Source of the DNA: Bacteroidota bacterium
GTDB taxonomy: Bacteria; Bacteroidota; Ignavibacteria; Kryptoniales; JAKASW01
Reading direction: 5' to 3'
DNA length: 64,000 nt
NCBI GenBank assembly: GCA_021794075.1
Contig: JAJYRM010000003.1
Coordinates: forward strand, 1-64,000
In this document: positions 35,509 to 45,085 of the stretch, piece by piece
Position numbering within the stretch: position 1 is the first letter of the stretch
Layout: each line of letters begins with the position of its first letter
The notes under the pieces: model-generated
Databases searched by the model: none
Told to the model about the DNA's origin: nothing
Seen by the model: only the letters and a program-made list of their open reading frames with translations
Translations under genes and position numbers: made by a program

Positions 35509-37356
35509 ATGACAGGAAAAGAACTCCTACAAATACTAAAAGACAGAATCCTCGTTTTTGACGGCGCGACCGGCACAAGCCTCCAAACACAGAACCTCAC
35601 GGCGGAAGATTTTGGCGGTGAACATCTGATGGGGTGTAACGAGTACCTGAACATTTCGAAACCGGAAGCTCCGGAAAAAGTCCACCGTGGCTTTCTCGAC
35701 GTCGGAGTGGACGTCGTTGAGACAAATTCATTCGGGGCGACACCTATCGTGCTGGCCGAATACGGTATCTCGAACATGTCGTATGAGATAAACAAACGTG
35801 CCGCGGAAATCGCGAGAAAGTGCGCCGACGAGTATTCGACAGGTGAACGCAGGCGCTATGTCGCTGGATCGATGGGACCTACCACTAAGCTGCCTTCGCT
35901 CGGCCATATCGAGTTCGACGCCATGCGCGATTCGTACAAGGTTCAGGTGAAGGGGCTTGTCGACGGAGGCGCTGACCTTCTCATCATTGAAACGTGCCAG
36001 GACCTATTGCAGACAAAGGCAGCGTTGGCTGCCGTTTATGAGTACACCCAGGAAAGCTCCAGGGAAATCGCGGTAATTGTCTCGATCACGATCGAGACAA
36101 TGGGAACAATGCTCATGGGTACTGAGGTTTCGGCGGCGCTAACCGCTATTGAACCGTACGACATCGTGACGGTCTTCGGTATGAACTGCGCTACCGGTCC
36201 GAAGGAGATGGAGGAAAACGTCCGCTATCTATGCGAAAACTCGCCGAAGCCAGTTTTCGTGATGCCGAACGCCGGTCTTCCTGAGAATATCGGCGGACAG
36301 GCATGTTACAACCTGAAACCTGACGAGCTTGAGTTTTGGATGACCCGGTATGTAAAGGAATTCGGAGCTAGCATTATCGGCGGGTGTTGCGGGACGACAC
36401 CTGAGCACATAACCAGACTCGTAAAAATCGCGTCCAGCGTGAAACCAAAGAAACGCGAATTCTCCTACACGTCCGCCGTATCATCGATATATTCAAGCGT
36501 TTCGCTTCATCTCGATCCGCCTCCAGTGATTGTCGGAGAAAGGTGCAACGCCAACGGGTCGAAGAAGTTTAAGGAGCTTCTCCTCGCGGAGGACTATGAC
36601 GGCATGGTACAGCTCGCGAAGGAACAGATGAAGGAAGGGGCGCACATTCTAGACCTTTGTGTCGCGTACGTCGGGAGGGATGAAGTCCGCGACATGCGCG
36701 AAGTGATGAAGAGGTTCAACACCCAGGTCGCTTTGCCTTTGATGATCGATTCCACCGAATACCAGGTTATAGAAGAGGCGCTGAAGAGGTACGCTGGGAG
36801 AGCCATCATCAACTCGATAAACCTGGAAGACGGCGAGGAGCGGATGAAGAGGGTGCTCCCGCTTTGCAGGAAATACGGCGCGGCTGTGGTGGCTTTGACC
36901 ATAGACGAATCGGGCATGGCGAAGACCCGAGAGAAAAAATTTGAAGTGGCCAAGCGTATTCGGGATCTGGCGGTCAACAAATACGGGATGAGAGAGCAAG
37001 ATTTGATATTCGATACGCTGACTTTCACGCTCGGTTCCGGCGATGAGGAATTCAGGAAAGCCGGTATCGAGACGATCGAAGCGATTAAGCTCATAAAAAC
37101 CGAATTCCCGGCGGCCTACACGCTCCTTGGCGTGTCGAACACCTCGTTTGGCTTGAACGCGCACGCGCGTCACGTTTTGAATTCCGTTTTCCTATATTAT
37201 GCGATTGAGAAAGGGCTCGACCTTGCGATCGTCAACGCACAGAAGATCACGCCCCTTTACAAGATAGATGAGCGCGGGAGGGAGATCTGCAGGGAATTGA
37301 TTTTTGACGAGCGGAAGTTTGCCGACGCTTCTGCCGGAGAGGCGGTGCAAGGGTGA
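35509..37356 (+). CDS. metH: methionine synthase, N-terminal half (homocysteine and methyl-THF domains)
   Basis: 615 residues. The homocysteine S-methyltransferase domain holds the zinc ligands C227 (FGMNCATGP) and C293/C294 (GGCCGTTP). The pterin-binding domain runs from about 340 (PPVIVGERCNANGSKKFKEL) to about 590, with DSTEYQVIEEALKRY and the end INAQKITPLY-like VNAQKITPLYKID. There the chain stops with a genuine TGA, and the cap, cobalamin and activation domains are in the next gene. The stop overlaps the next ATG (TGATG). Both halves keep their key residues, so this looks like a functional split rather than a decayed gene. Confidence 0.93.
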   Translation: MTGKELLQILKDRILVFDGATGTSLQTQNLTAEDFGGEHLMGCNEYLNISKPEAPEKVHRGFLDVGVDVVETNSFGATPIVLAEYGISNMSYEINKRAAEIARKCADEYSTGERRRYVAGSMGPTTKLPSLGHIEFDAMRDSYKVQVKGLVDGGADLLIIETCQDLLQTKAALAAVYEYTQESSREIAVIVSITIETMGTMLMGTEVSAALTAIEPYDIVTVFGMNCATGPKEMEENVRYLCENSPKPVFVMPNAGLPENIGGQACYNLKPDELEFWMTRYVKEFGASIIGGCCGTTPEHITRLVKIASSVKPKKREFSYTSAVSSIYSSVSLHLDPPPVIVGERCNANGSKKFKELLLAEDYDGMVQLAKEQMKEGAHILDLCVAYVGRDEVRDMREVMKRFNTQVALPLMIDSTEYQVIEEALKRYAGRAIINSINLEDGEERMKRVLPLCRKYGAAVVALTIDESGMAKTREKKFEVAKRIRDLAVNKYGMREQDLIFDTLTFTLGSGDEEFRKAGIETIEAIKLIKTEFPAAYTLLGVSNTSFGLNAHARHVLNSVFLYYAIEKGLDLAIVNAQKITPLYKIDERGREICRELIFDERKFADASAGEAVQG

Positions 37357-39092
37357 TGGCTGAACTGAAATGCGTATATGATCCGCTGGTGGAGTTGATG
37401 AACTTTTACGCGGCGGCGAAGTCCGGTCCGGCGAAAGACGTTGACGAGGAATCGTTAAGTCTCGAAGATAAGCTGAAGAGAAGGATCATCGACGGCGACA
37501 GGATCGGAATCGGCGACGACCTGAAAAAAGCTCTCGAGCAGTATTCTCCCCTTCAGATCATAAATGAAGTATTGCTGGACGGCATGCGCGCCGTGGGTGA
37601 ACTGTTCGGAAGCGGTCAGATGCAGCTTCCGTTCGTATTGCAGTCAGCGGAAACGATGAAGGCCGCGGTTAAGTATCTCGAGCCTTTCATGGAGAAAGTC
37701 GAGGGAGCACAGAAGGGGACGATAGTCCTTGCGACTGTGAAGGGTGACGTCCACGACATCGGGAAAAACTTGGTTGACATTATCCTGACGAACAACGGTT
37801 ACAAGGTTATTAACCTCGGCATCAAGGTGCCGATTGAGCAGATTATTGAAGCCGCTGAGGGCAGCGATGCTGACGCCATCGGTATGAGCGGTCTGCTGGT
37901 GAAGTCGACCGTGGTCATGAAGGAGAACCTTGAATTGATGGAGCAGCGCGGGATCAATATACCGGTGGTACTTGGCGGCGCAGCCCTCACGAGAAGATAT
38001 GTCGAGCAGGATCTCCGTAAGGTTTACAGAGGCTATTTATCCTACGCCAACGACGCGTTCGCCGGACTCCATTTCATGGAAGACATCAAGTCCGGGAAAG
38101 TCGATGTTGCGGAAATTACGAACGCGACGACATCGTCGACTTCGTTGAACAAGACCCTCGAGCTGAACAGGAAAGTGGCAGGCAGAGAAGAGCAGGTCAT
38201 CGTTCAATCAAGAAGCAAGGTGAAGACCGATGTCGATATGCCGGTTCCGCCATTTTATGGTACGGCGGTCGTGACGGATATCAAGCTAGAGAAGATATGG
38301 GAATACCTCAACGAGGTCGCTCTTATCCGCGGCCAATGGCAGTTTTCGAAAAAGGGGAAAACTGAAGAAGAGTACGACAAGATATTGAAGTCCGATGTTT
38401 ATCCGGCGCTTGAGGAAGAAAAGCTGAAGGTGAAACGCGAGCGGCTATTCGAGCCTAAAGTGGTTTATGGCTATTTCCCCTGTCAATCGTCAGGTAACGA
38501 TCTGATCGTCTACCGGCCCGCTTCCGACGAAGATCCATGTTCCAAATGGAGCGGGGTCAAGCCCCACAACGCGAGAATGAGTGATCTGAGAGAGTGGGTC
38601 AGGTTCACTTTCCCGCGTCAAAGGGACGATCGGTTCCTGTGCATCTCGGATTATTTCAGATCGGTAGAATCCGGTGAGCTCGATGTGATTGCCTTGCAGG
38701 CAGTGACCATAGGGGCAAAGGCGAGCGAATCCACCAAGAGACTGTTCGATGCTGGCAACTATCAGGAATACCTTTACCTGCACGGACTCAGTGTCGAGAG
38801 CGCGGAAGCGCTCGCTGAATATTGGCACAAGATAGTCCGAACGGAGCTCGGGATAGTAGGGAACGATGCCAAAGAAATCAAGAGGCTCTTCTCACAGGGT
38901 TACCAGGGATCGCGCTATTCGTTCGGTTATCCCGCGTGTCCGAACATCGAAGACCAGGCGCGACTGTTCGAAATTCTGAGGCCGGAAAGGGCGGGGATCA
39001 CTTTGACGGAGGAATATCAGCTGGTGCCTGAACAGAGCACGACTGCCATAGTGGTACACCATCCCGAAGCCAAGTATTTCAATATCAAGTAA
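37356..39092 (+). CDS. metH: methionine synthase, C-terminal half (cap, cobalamin-binding, activation domains)
   Basis: 578 residues from ATG 37356, overlapping the stop of the first half; a GTG one codon earlier is the track start. The helical cap domain comes first, then the B12 domain with GDVHDIGKNLVDIIL, where H133 should be the lower cobalt ligand, and IGMSGLLVKSTVVM. The activation domain follows (ALIRGQWQFSKKG, RYSFGYPACPNIEDQ), which binds S-adenosylmethionine for reductive repair of the cobalamin. The two halves sum to the length of a normal MetH of about 1200 residues. Confidence 0.93.
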   Translation: MAELKCVYDPLVELMNFYAAAKSGPAKDVDEESLSLEDKLKRRIIDGDRIGIGDDLKKALEQYSPLQIINEVLLDGMRAVGELFGSGQMQLPFVLQSAETMKAAVKYLEPFMEKVEGAQKGTIVLATVKGDVHDIGKNLVDIILTNNGYKVINLGIKVPIEQIIEAAEGSDADAIGMSGLLVKSTVVMKENLELMEQRGINIPVVLGGAALTRRYVEQDLRKVYRGYLSYANDAFAGLHFMEDIKSGKVDVAEITNATTSSTSLNKTLELNRKVAGREEQVIVQSRSKVKTDVDMPVPPFYGTAVVTDIKLEKIWEYLNEVALIRGQWQFSKKGKTEEEYDKILKSDVYPALEEEKLKVKRERLFEPKVVYGYFPCQSSGNDLIVYRPASDEDPCSKWSGVKPHNARMSDLREWVRFTFPRQRDDRFLCISDYFRSVESGELDVIALQAVTIGAKASESTKRLFDAGNYQEYLYLHGLSVESAEALAEYWHKIVRTELGIVGNDAKEIKRLFSQGYQGSRYSFGYPACPNIEDQARLFEILRPERAGITLTEEYQLVPEQSTTAIVVHHPEAKYFNIK

Positions 39093-39100
39093 CATCGAGC

Positions 39101-40816
39101 ATGCTGAAAAATCTCTCGATAAAGAATTATGCCCTGATAGACGAGCTCGAAGTCGAGTTCGGAACGGGGTTGAATATCATTACCGGCGAGACTGGCGCGG
39201 GGAAGTCCATCATAATCGACGCGCTTAACCTGATCCTCGGAGAACGAGCGGCGCAGGATGAAGTAAGAAGCGGCGCCGACAAGAGCGTCGTCGAGGGAGT
39301 TTTCACGATTTCTGGGAACAAGAAAGTCCGGCGACTTCTCGATGCGGCGGAGATAGAAGCGGATGAGGAAATAATCGTACGCAGGGAAGTTAGCGCGAAG
39401 GGGCAGAGCCGCGCCTTCGTGAATGACACGCCAGTTCCCGTCGCGCAGCTGAAAGAACTCGGCGATTACTTGGTCGACCTTCATGGGCAGCATGAGCACC
39501 AGTCGCTCCTCCGCGCGGAGACTCATATCGATCTCCTTGATGATTTCGGCGGACTCGATAACCTGATCAAGAATTTCAGGATCGCATACGACGGGCTGAA
39601 CTCCGAGCTCGCTGAAATGAAAGAGCTTATATCGAGGAGAGAGGCGCTTAAGGAAAAACGCGAGCTTTACGCTTTCCAGATAAAAGAGATCGACGCGGTG
39701 AATCCGGAGCCGGGCGAGGTCGACCGGCTCGAGTCGGAGCTGAAAATACTCGAGAACTCAGAGAAGCTCTACGAAGTCACGATGAAGCTGTACGAGCTGC
39801 TCTATGACAGCGAGAGCTCCATTCACGACCAGCTCGTCATGGTGCGTAACCAGCTGGAGGATCTGTCGGACATAGACAAATCTTTCGAGCCGCTTAAGGC
39901 GGACGGTGAGACTGCCAAAGCGATAGTGGATGAAATAACGAGGTCCGTGCAGAGCTACAGCAGCAAGATCGATTTCAATCCGGAGCGGCTCGAAGAAATC
40001 AGGGAGAGACTCGGCGTGCTCTCCATGTTCAGGAAGAAGTATGGAGGCTCGCTGGAAGCGGCCATCGAATATCGGGAAAAGATAGGTAAGGAGTTTCAGC
40101 TCGCGGAGAATTTCGATGAGGCCATCGGAAATCTCGAAAAGAATGTGGAGCGCCAAAGGCAAGAGCTTTCTGAGATTGCGGAGAGACTTTCCTCGAAGAG
40201 AAGGGAAGTCGCTGAGCGGGTCATGAGAAGTATCGTCGGAGTGCTCGCGGAAATAGGGATCGAAAACGCGAAGTTCGAAATAGAGATAAAGAACAGGCGC
40301 TTTGACGGAAACGGGGCGGAGATCAGGCCTCTTGTCAGGCTCGGCCGCGATTTTTATGAGACTAACGAAAAGGGTTTCGATTTCGTGGAATTCTTCATCT
40401 CTACGAACGTAGGCGAGGAGCCGAGGCCGCTTGCGAAGGTGGCTTCGGGCGGAGAAATATCCAGGATCATGCTCGCGTTGAAGACTATTCTCGCGAAGAG
40501 CGACCGCCTGCCGCTCCTGGTGTTTGACGAAATTGATACCGGCATCAGCGGAAGGATCGGAAGTAAAGTCGGAAAAAGCCTGAAGAGTCTCTCCAAATTT
40601 CATCAGATCATAGCGATCACGCACCTCCCCCAGATTGCCGGGATGGCGGACGTGCATTTCAAGGTCGAGAAGGGGGTCAAGGGGAAGCGCGCCGTCACAA
40701 GCGTGTCGCGACTCAGTGAAGACGAACGTGTCCTGGAAGTTGCGCGCCTCCTTAGCGGTGAGGACGTGACCCAAGCCAGCATATCCGGCGCAAAGGAGCT
40801 TATCGGAATCAAATGA
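39101..40816 (+). CDS. recN: DNA repair protein RecN
   Basis: SMC-like ATPase for double-strand-break repair. 571 residues. The N-terminus has the P-loop ITGETGAGKSIIIDALNLILG; two coiled-coil arms flank a hinge region around residues 230-330; the C-terminus carries the signature VASGGEISRIMLALKTIL and Walker B LLVFDEIDTGISG, followed by IAITHLPQIA. It starts 8 bases after metH and its stop overlaps cysS by 4 bases. Confidence 0.96.
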   Translation: MLKNLSIKNYALIDELEVEFGTGLNIITGETGAGKSIIIDALNLILGERAAQDEVRSGADKSVVEGVFTISGNKKVRRLLDAAEIEADEEIIVRREVSAKGQSRAFVNDTPVPVAQLKELGDYLVDLHGQHEHQSLLRAETHIDLLDDFGGLDNLIKNFRIAYDGLNSELAEMKELISRREALKEKRELYAFQIKEIDAVNPEPGEVDRLESELKILENSEKLYEVTMKLYELLYDSESSIHDQLVMVRNQLEDLSDIDKSFEPLKADGETAKAIVDEITRSVQSYSSKIDFNPERLEEIRERLGVLSMFRKKYGGSLEAAIEYREKIGKEFQLAENFDEAIGNLEKNVERQRQELSEIAERLSSKRREVAERVMRSIVGVLAEIGIENAKFEIEIKNRRFDGNGAEIRPLVRLGRDFYETNEKGFDFVEFFISTNVGEEPRPLAKVASGGEISRIMLALKTILAKSDRLPLLVFDEIDTGISGRIGSKVGKSLKSLSKFHQIIAITHLPQIAGMADVHFKVEKGVKGKRAVTSVSRLSEDERVLEVARLLSGEDVTQASISGAKELIGIK

Positions 40817-42285
40817 AGACTGAGATCTATCTCTTTAATTCACTCACGAGGCAGAAGGAAAAATTTTTCCCGGTTGCAGAAGGGCGGGTGGGCATATATG
40901 TCTGCGGTCCAACCGTCTACAACCATTCTCACATCGGGCACGGCAAGAGTTATGTCTCGTTCGATGCTATAGTGCGGTTCTTTCGATTTGTCGGGTACAA
41001 AGTCCTCTACGTGCAGAATATCACGGACGTCGGTCATCTTACGGACAATGCCGACCAAGGGGACGACAAGATCGAGAAGGAAGCGAAGCGGGACAAGATT
41101 AATCCGATGGAGATTGTCGAGACTTTCATGCGAAGTTATTTTGAGGACATGGACAGGCTCGGTGTTATCAGGCCGGACATTTCTCCAAGGGCGACCGGCC
41201 ATATAGTGGAACAAATTGAACTTACAAAGAAACTCATTAAGCGCGGTTACGCTTACGAAGCGGGTGGCAACGTCTACTTCAACGTATCAAAGTTTCCTGA
41301 ATATGGAAGGCTTTCCGGCAAGAGAGTGGAAGATCTTGTGGCTGGGGCGCGCATAGACGTGCGAAGCGACAAGAAGAACCCCGCTGATTTCGCGCTCTGG
41401 AAGAAGGCTGAAGCAGGCCATATCATGAGATGGCCCTCACCATGGGGTGACGGCTTCCCGGGATGGCATTTGGAGTGCTCGACCATGAGCATGAAGTACC
41501 TCGGTGAATCTTTCGATATTCACGGCGGCGGTCTTGACAACCAGTTTCCGCACCACGAGTGCGAGATCGCGCAGAGCGAGGCGGCGACAGGCAGGCCTTT
41601 TGTTAAGTACTGGTTGCACAACAACATGGTGACCGTCAACGGAACGAAGATGAGTAAGTCGCTTGGCAACTTCGTAACTCTCAAGGATGCGTTCAAGAAA
41701 TTTGATCCAATTACCGTAAGGTTCTTTGTTCTCCAGAGCCACTACAGAAGTCCTCTCGATTATTCGGATGATGCTGTGGAGGGAGCAGGGAAAGGACTAG
41801 ACAGGCTTAAGAATGTGATGCGTGAGCTGCTCGACCTTGCGGGAGACAAGAGAGGCGAGGTCGACTTTGCATCCCTTCCGGAAGAGCCGATCAATCTTCG
41901 ACGGTACTATAACGAATGGCTCGCCGCAATGGCGGATGACTTTAACACTCCCGGCGCTATCGCTGCCATTTTTGAAATGCTTAAGGATATTAACACCTCG
42001 ATCGGCTCCGGTAATGCGATGACGTCAGAGTTTGCGGCGCTGACTTATTCTTTCATTGATGTCCTCGCCGGAGACGTTCTCGGGATACTTCCCACCGATG
42101 ATAATCGCTCTGCCGGAAAAAGCATCGAATCGGATCTTGTAAATCTGTTTATCGGACTTCGATCCGATGCGCGGAAGGGGCGGGATTTCAAGCTCGCAGA
42201 TTCGATCAGGTCTGAACTGCAGAGCATGGGCGTAATCCTCGAAGACAAGAAGGATGGAACAACCACTTTCAAGATTGTAAGGTGA
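40813..42285 (+). CDS. cysS: cysteinyl-tRNA synthetase CysS
   Basis: Class I synthetase charging tRNA-Cys. 490 residues. The HIGH-type motif is [14 protein letters not shown] and the second signature is KMSKSLGNF. The zinc ligands are seen in [18 protein letters not shown] and [10 protein letters not shown]. The C-terminal DALR-type helical domain is complete. ATG overlaps the recN stop in ATGA. The next 203 bases hold no gene I recognise, only a weak imperfect hairpin near 42390-42417. Confidence 0.97.
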   Translation: MKTEIYLFNSLTRQKEKFFPVAEGRVGIYVCGPTVYNHSHIGHGKSYVSFDAIVRFFRFVGYKVLYVQNITDVGHLTDNADQGDDKIEKEAKRDKINPMEIVETFMRSYFEDMDRLGVIRPDISPRATGHIVEQIELTKKLIKRGYAYEAGGNVYFNVSKFPEYGRLSGKRVEDLVAGARIDVRSDKKNPADFALWKKAEAGHIMRWPSPWGDGFPGWHLECSTMSMKYLGESFDIHGGGLDNQFPHHECEIAQSEAATGRPFVKYWLHNNMVTVNGTKMSKSLGNFVTLKDAFKKFDPITVRFFVLQSHYRSPLDYSDDAVEGAGKGLDRLKNVMRELLDLAGDKRGEVDFASLPEEPINLRRYYNEWLAAMADDFNTPGAIAAIFEMLKDINTSIGSGNAMTSEFAALTYSFIDVLAGDVLGILPTDDNRSAGKSIESDLVNLFIGLRSDARKGRDFKLADSIRSELQSMGVILEDKKDGTTTFKIVR

Positions 42286-42488
42286 AAAGACGAGAAGAGC
42301 CTTCGGTTCCACCTGTAGACGATCAAGGCTGACAAAACGTTCCGACTTACTTATATTGCAGTTAACAGGTATGGAAAAACCGGAGGCGTGGCTGCCGGAA
42401 TAAGATTCCAGCAGGCCGTTCACAATGGCGACATCAGGTAACTTTACGATCCAAAGGTCCTTTATAGTCACTGGTTAAGGGAGGAGCA

Positions 42489-43883
42489 ATGAGCTCGACG
42501 AAGATCATAGCTGGCGGATATGGCTTTCTGTGCGATGAAGAAAATAGAAACGGCTTCCTAAATATCGCCGTCCGTTCCAATCTTGTCCTGGAAGTATCAA
42601 AGGATTTGGACGGGCTGAGGCGGAAATATCCTGAAGCAGAGATGGTCGACGCGTCGAATAAGATCATCCTCCCAACTCTCTTCAATGCGCATTTCCACCC
42701 GGAGTCACTCATCACCCGGTTCGTGGAATCGCGCATCCCGATTTCACAGTGGACATCTGGTGATCTTCTTCATCTCGAGGCGGCTCTCGATTCGCAGGAC
42801 GAGAGTTTTTATGAAAGGATGTATCACCTCACATTTTTCAGCGCCCTCCAGAGCGGTGTGGCAACTGTCGCTTTTTCGGTGATAGGAGATGAGCCGGGCG
42901 CAAGAGGCATGTTTTCCGCCGTCAAACTCACAGGCGTCGATGCCGTGGCATTCGCTGAAAGCGAACAGCAGATAAGCTTCTTGAGGAGAATCGTGGACCG
43001 GCATTTGAAGTCGGGTGTGTTCGTCCCGTATCAGAAGGACCTGACCCTTTTCGGTCTGAGCGCAGTGGCAAGGAACAACGCCGATTCTCCGGGCTGGATC
43101 ATGACCCATGCAGATGAAGATCCGGCAGACACACTGACCACGAAGTCAAATTTTAATTCGGGCATCATTCATCTTCTTAGGAAAAGCAAGATACTTAGCA
43201 GCTCCACGATACTCGTCGGATTAAACGGGACTCCCGGGGCCTCTCTAAAGATCGCAAAATCTTCCGGGGCAAAAATCGTAATCATCCCGCAGAACCTCAA
43301 CGCGCAGACCTTCAAGTCGATCAGAAATATATATCGGCATTTCGCCGTCGGTTCAAACTGGGAAACGCCGGGATTGTTCTTGCAAATGAAGCGGCTCCTC
43401 GAACTTGGATGTGAACCGGAAGAGGTCTTGATGAGCGTTACGCGTTCAGGGGGGGAACTTTTCAATATGGGCTCCAAGCTCGGGAGTATTGAGAGCGGAA
43501 AGGTCGCGAGTTTGGCTTTCATAGACGCTACCAAGCTGTCAGCGAGAAGACTCGAGATAATGCCTGCCGACTCGGCCGTGACGGCATTCATAGAGGACTA
43601 TTCCGACTCTGATGTCTCCGACGTCATGCTGGACGGAGAATTCGTTTACAAAGATCGGAAGCTCCTCCTTTACGACACCGGTGAGCTGCTTAACGAGGAG
43701 AAAGATCTGATCAAGATACTGAGCGGTCAGACCGAAAGTGTCGCTCCTACTGTGGAGCCCAAGTCTCCGGCATTGAGAACTCAGGAGATGAATGTTGAGA
43801 GTGTTAATGAAGTTGAACAAGGATCGAAGAAAGTAGAACTTCCGAAGAACATACGAAAGGTATTCGGCGAAGATGAATTCTAA
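42489..43883 (+). CDS. amidohydrolase-like protein with degenerate metal site
   Basis: 464 residues; GGGAGGAG precedes the ATG. The fold and block order follow the ATZ/TRZ-type amidohydrolases (SsnA, chlorohydrolase-like). The first metal motif is intact: NAHFHP with H68 and H70. H207 in MTHADEDP fits the third ligand. The usual HxxH-type histidine block is replaced by ILVGLNG near 243, and the catalytic Asp of the GTD motif is replaced by N290 (VGSNWETPG). The C-terminal GSIESGKVASLAFID part is typical. It has a charged tail of about 60 residues. It may be catalytically weak or have become a binding protein. Five bases upstream of ATG 43896 an AGGAG shows it is cotranscribed with the next gene. 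Confidence 0.7.
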   Translation: MSSTKIIAGGYGFLCDEENRNGFLNIAVRSNLVLEVSKDLDGLRRKYPEAEMVDASNKIILPTLFNAHFHPESLITRFVESRIPISQWTSGDLLHLEAALDSQDESFYERMYHLTFFSALQSGVATVAFSVIGDEPGARGMFSAVKLTGVDAVAFAESEQQISFLRRIVDRHLKSGVFVPYQKDLTLFGLSAVARNNADSPGWIMTHADEDPADTLTTKSNFNSGIIHLLRKSKILSSSTILVGLNGTPGASLKIAKSSGAKIVIIPQNLNAQTFKSIRNIYRHFAVGSNWETPGLFLQMKRLLELGCEPEEVLMSVTRSGGELFNMGSKLGSIESGKVASLAFIDATKLSARRLEIMPADSAVTAFIEDYSDSDVSDVMLDGEFVYKDRKLLLYDTGELLNEEKDLIKILSGQTESVAPTVEPKSPALRTQEMNVESVNEVEQGSKKVELPKNIRKVFGEDEF

Positions 43884-43895
43884 AAGGAGATTGAA

Positions 43896-44669
43896 ATGAG
43901 ATTGAAAGCCCTTCTGTTCGTATTTCTGACATCGTCGGTAGTGTTTGCTCAAAATGTAAATGGGAGCGCAGGAACGGCTGCAGGCGTCGAGTCGCAGTAT
44001 CTCGTCGACATGCCGACTGCCGGAATTCTGCACAACGGCATGATAGAAATGGGCGTGAACTTCTACGAGAATAGTGGTGTCCTTGTGTCGCTCGAAGCGG
44101 GGGCTTTCAACCGTCTCACGTTCGGTCTGAGTTATGGAGGTACAAATGTCATCGGCTCCGGTCCGGTAGATTGGAACAATCTTCCTGGCGTGAACGTCCG
44201 ATTCAGGCTCATTGACGAGACGACGGATTTTCCCGCCATAACGTTCGGGTACGACTCTCAGGGAAAGGACGCGTACCTTTCGCAGTACAACCGCTATTTA
44301 TATAAATCGCCTGGTTTTTTCGCGGTTGCCTCGAAATACTTCAATATGCTGGGGTACCTTGGCATTCACGGCGGAATCAACTATTCGTTGGAAAACGGTG
44401 ACGGGAACAAGAACATTAACTTCTTCGTCGGCGCCGATAAGACGATAGGCCGCGATATTTCCGTCGTCGCCGAATATAATTTTGGAATGAACGATAATTA
44501 CCCTGATGTTTCCATGTTGTCAGACCCGGGACCCGGCTACCTTAACGCGGGCGTCAAGTGGAGTGTGGGAAACGGTTTTACAGTCGAGTTCGATTATAAA
44601 AACATCCTTAATCTTCGGAAAACAGGAAGCCTGAGGACCATACGGATAGAATACGCTCAGTCGATGTAG
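43896..44669 (+). CDS. outer-membrane beta-barrel protein, YjbH-like
   Basis: 257 residues; AGGAG precedes the ATG. The signal peptide is MRLKALLFVFLTSSVVFAQ. The mature part has alternating strands, for example NRLTFGLSYGGTNVIG, VNVRFRLIDETTDFPAITFGYDSQGKDAY and FFAVASKYFNMLGYLGIHGGINYSLE, a wording seen in YjbH-like and related porin-fold proteins. It ends with a basic/aromatic strand. The role is unknown; YjbH proteins are linked to exopolysaccharide. It follows the amidohydrolase-like gene by 12 bases. Confidence 0.6.
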   Translation: MRLKALLFVFLTSSVVFAQNVNGSAGTAAGVESQYLVDMPTAGILHNGMIEMGVNFYENSGVLVSLEAGAFNRLTFGLSYGGTNVIGSGPVDWNNLPGVNVRFRLIDETTDFPAITFGYDSQGKDAYLSQYNRYLYKSPGFFAVASKYFNMLGYLGIHGGINYSLENGDGNKNINFFVGADKTIGRDISVVAEYNFGMNDNYPDVSMLSDPGPGYLNAGVKWSVGNGFTVEFDYKNILNLRKTGSLRTIRIEYAQSM

Positions 44670-44778
44670 CGGCACTCTTGAAAACGTCAAAAATCGATTA
44701 AGATTAATTAATATTAAGGGCTACAGAAAAACCTTGCGTCGCTTTCCTTTGTTATAGAAATTGAAGCGAGGTTATTAG

Positions 44779-45075
44779 ATGATGATTGCGATTCTTATGT
44801 CGGCCTTCTTATCGACTGGAAAAGTCGGCGGCGACACGCTTAGCACACGGGGCCTTGCGAAAGACTTCGAGAAGTTTTATCACCCGCCTGCAATATTTCT
44901 GAATCAATCTCAGAATGCGATGTGGGAAAGAAATCTTATGCCCCTGATCTTCGTCTCTCCATTCGGGACCGGTTCTTTCCTTTATCGGTACTACGGTCAA
45001 TCTACGAGTCGTGGGTCAGAAACTGTGTCTGGTGGGATTAAGCGTAACGACGAGAATTCGCGTCGAAAAAAATGA
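44779..45075 (+). CDS. hypothetical 98-residue protein
   Basis: ATG 44779 is preceded by GCGAGG at a good distance. The N-terminus (MMIAILMSAFLSTG) is hydrophobic enough for a weak signal, and the middle includes aromatic residues (SPFGTGSFLYRYYGQ). The last 25 residues are polar and basic. I recognise no family. It may be a real small protein of the surrounding envelope cluster, or a chance frame: the stretch 44670-45085 otherwise contains nothing I can name. Confidence 0.35.
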   Translation: MMIAILMSAFLSTGKVGGDTLSTRGLAKDFEKFYHPPAIFLNQSQNAMWERNLMPLIFVSPFGTGSFLYRYYGQSTSRGSETVSGGIKRNDENSRRKK

Positions 45076-45085
45076 GGTGATTGCC

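Noticed and set aside
35225-35509. Two overlapping ORFs (94 and 82 residues) before metH
   Set aside because: They use different frames, lack good ribosome sites and show no recognisable pattern. I also looked for a cobalamin or SAM riboswitch here and found no matching conserved boxes.
39758-40774. 338-residue ORF antisense to recN
   Set aside because: Long only because of codon bias on the opposite strand; RecN motifs are clear on the plus strand.
42286-42488. Possible riboswitch upstream of the amidohydrolase-like gene
   Set aside because: Only a weak imperfect hairpin near 42390-42417; none of the conserved boxes of known riboswitches was recognised.
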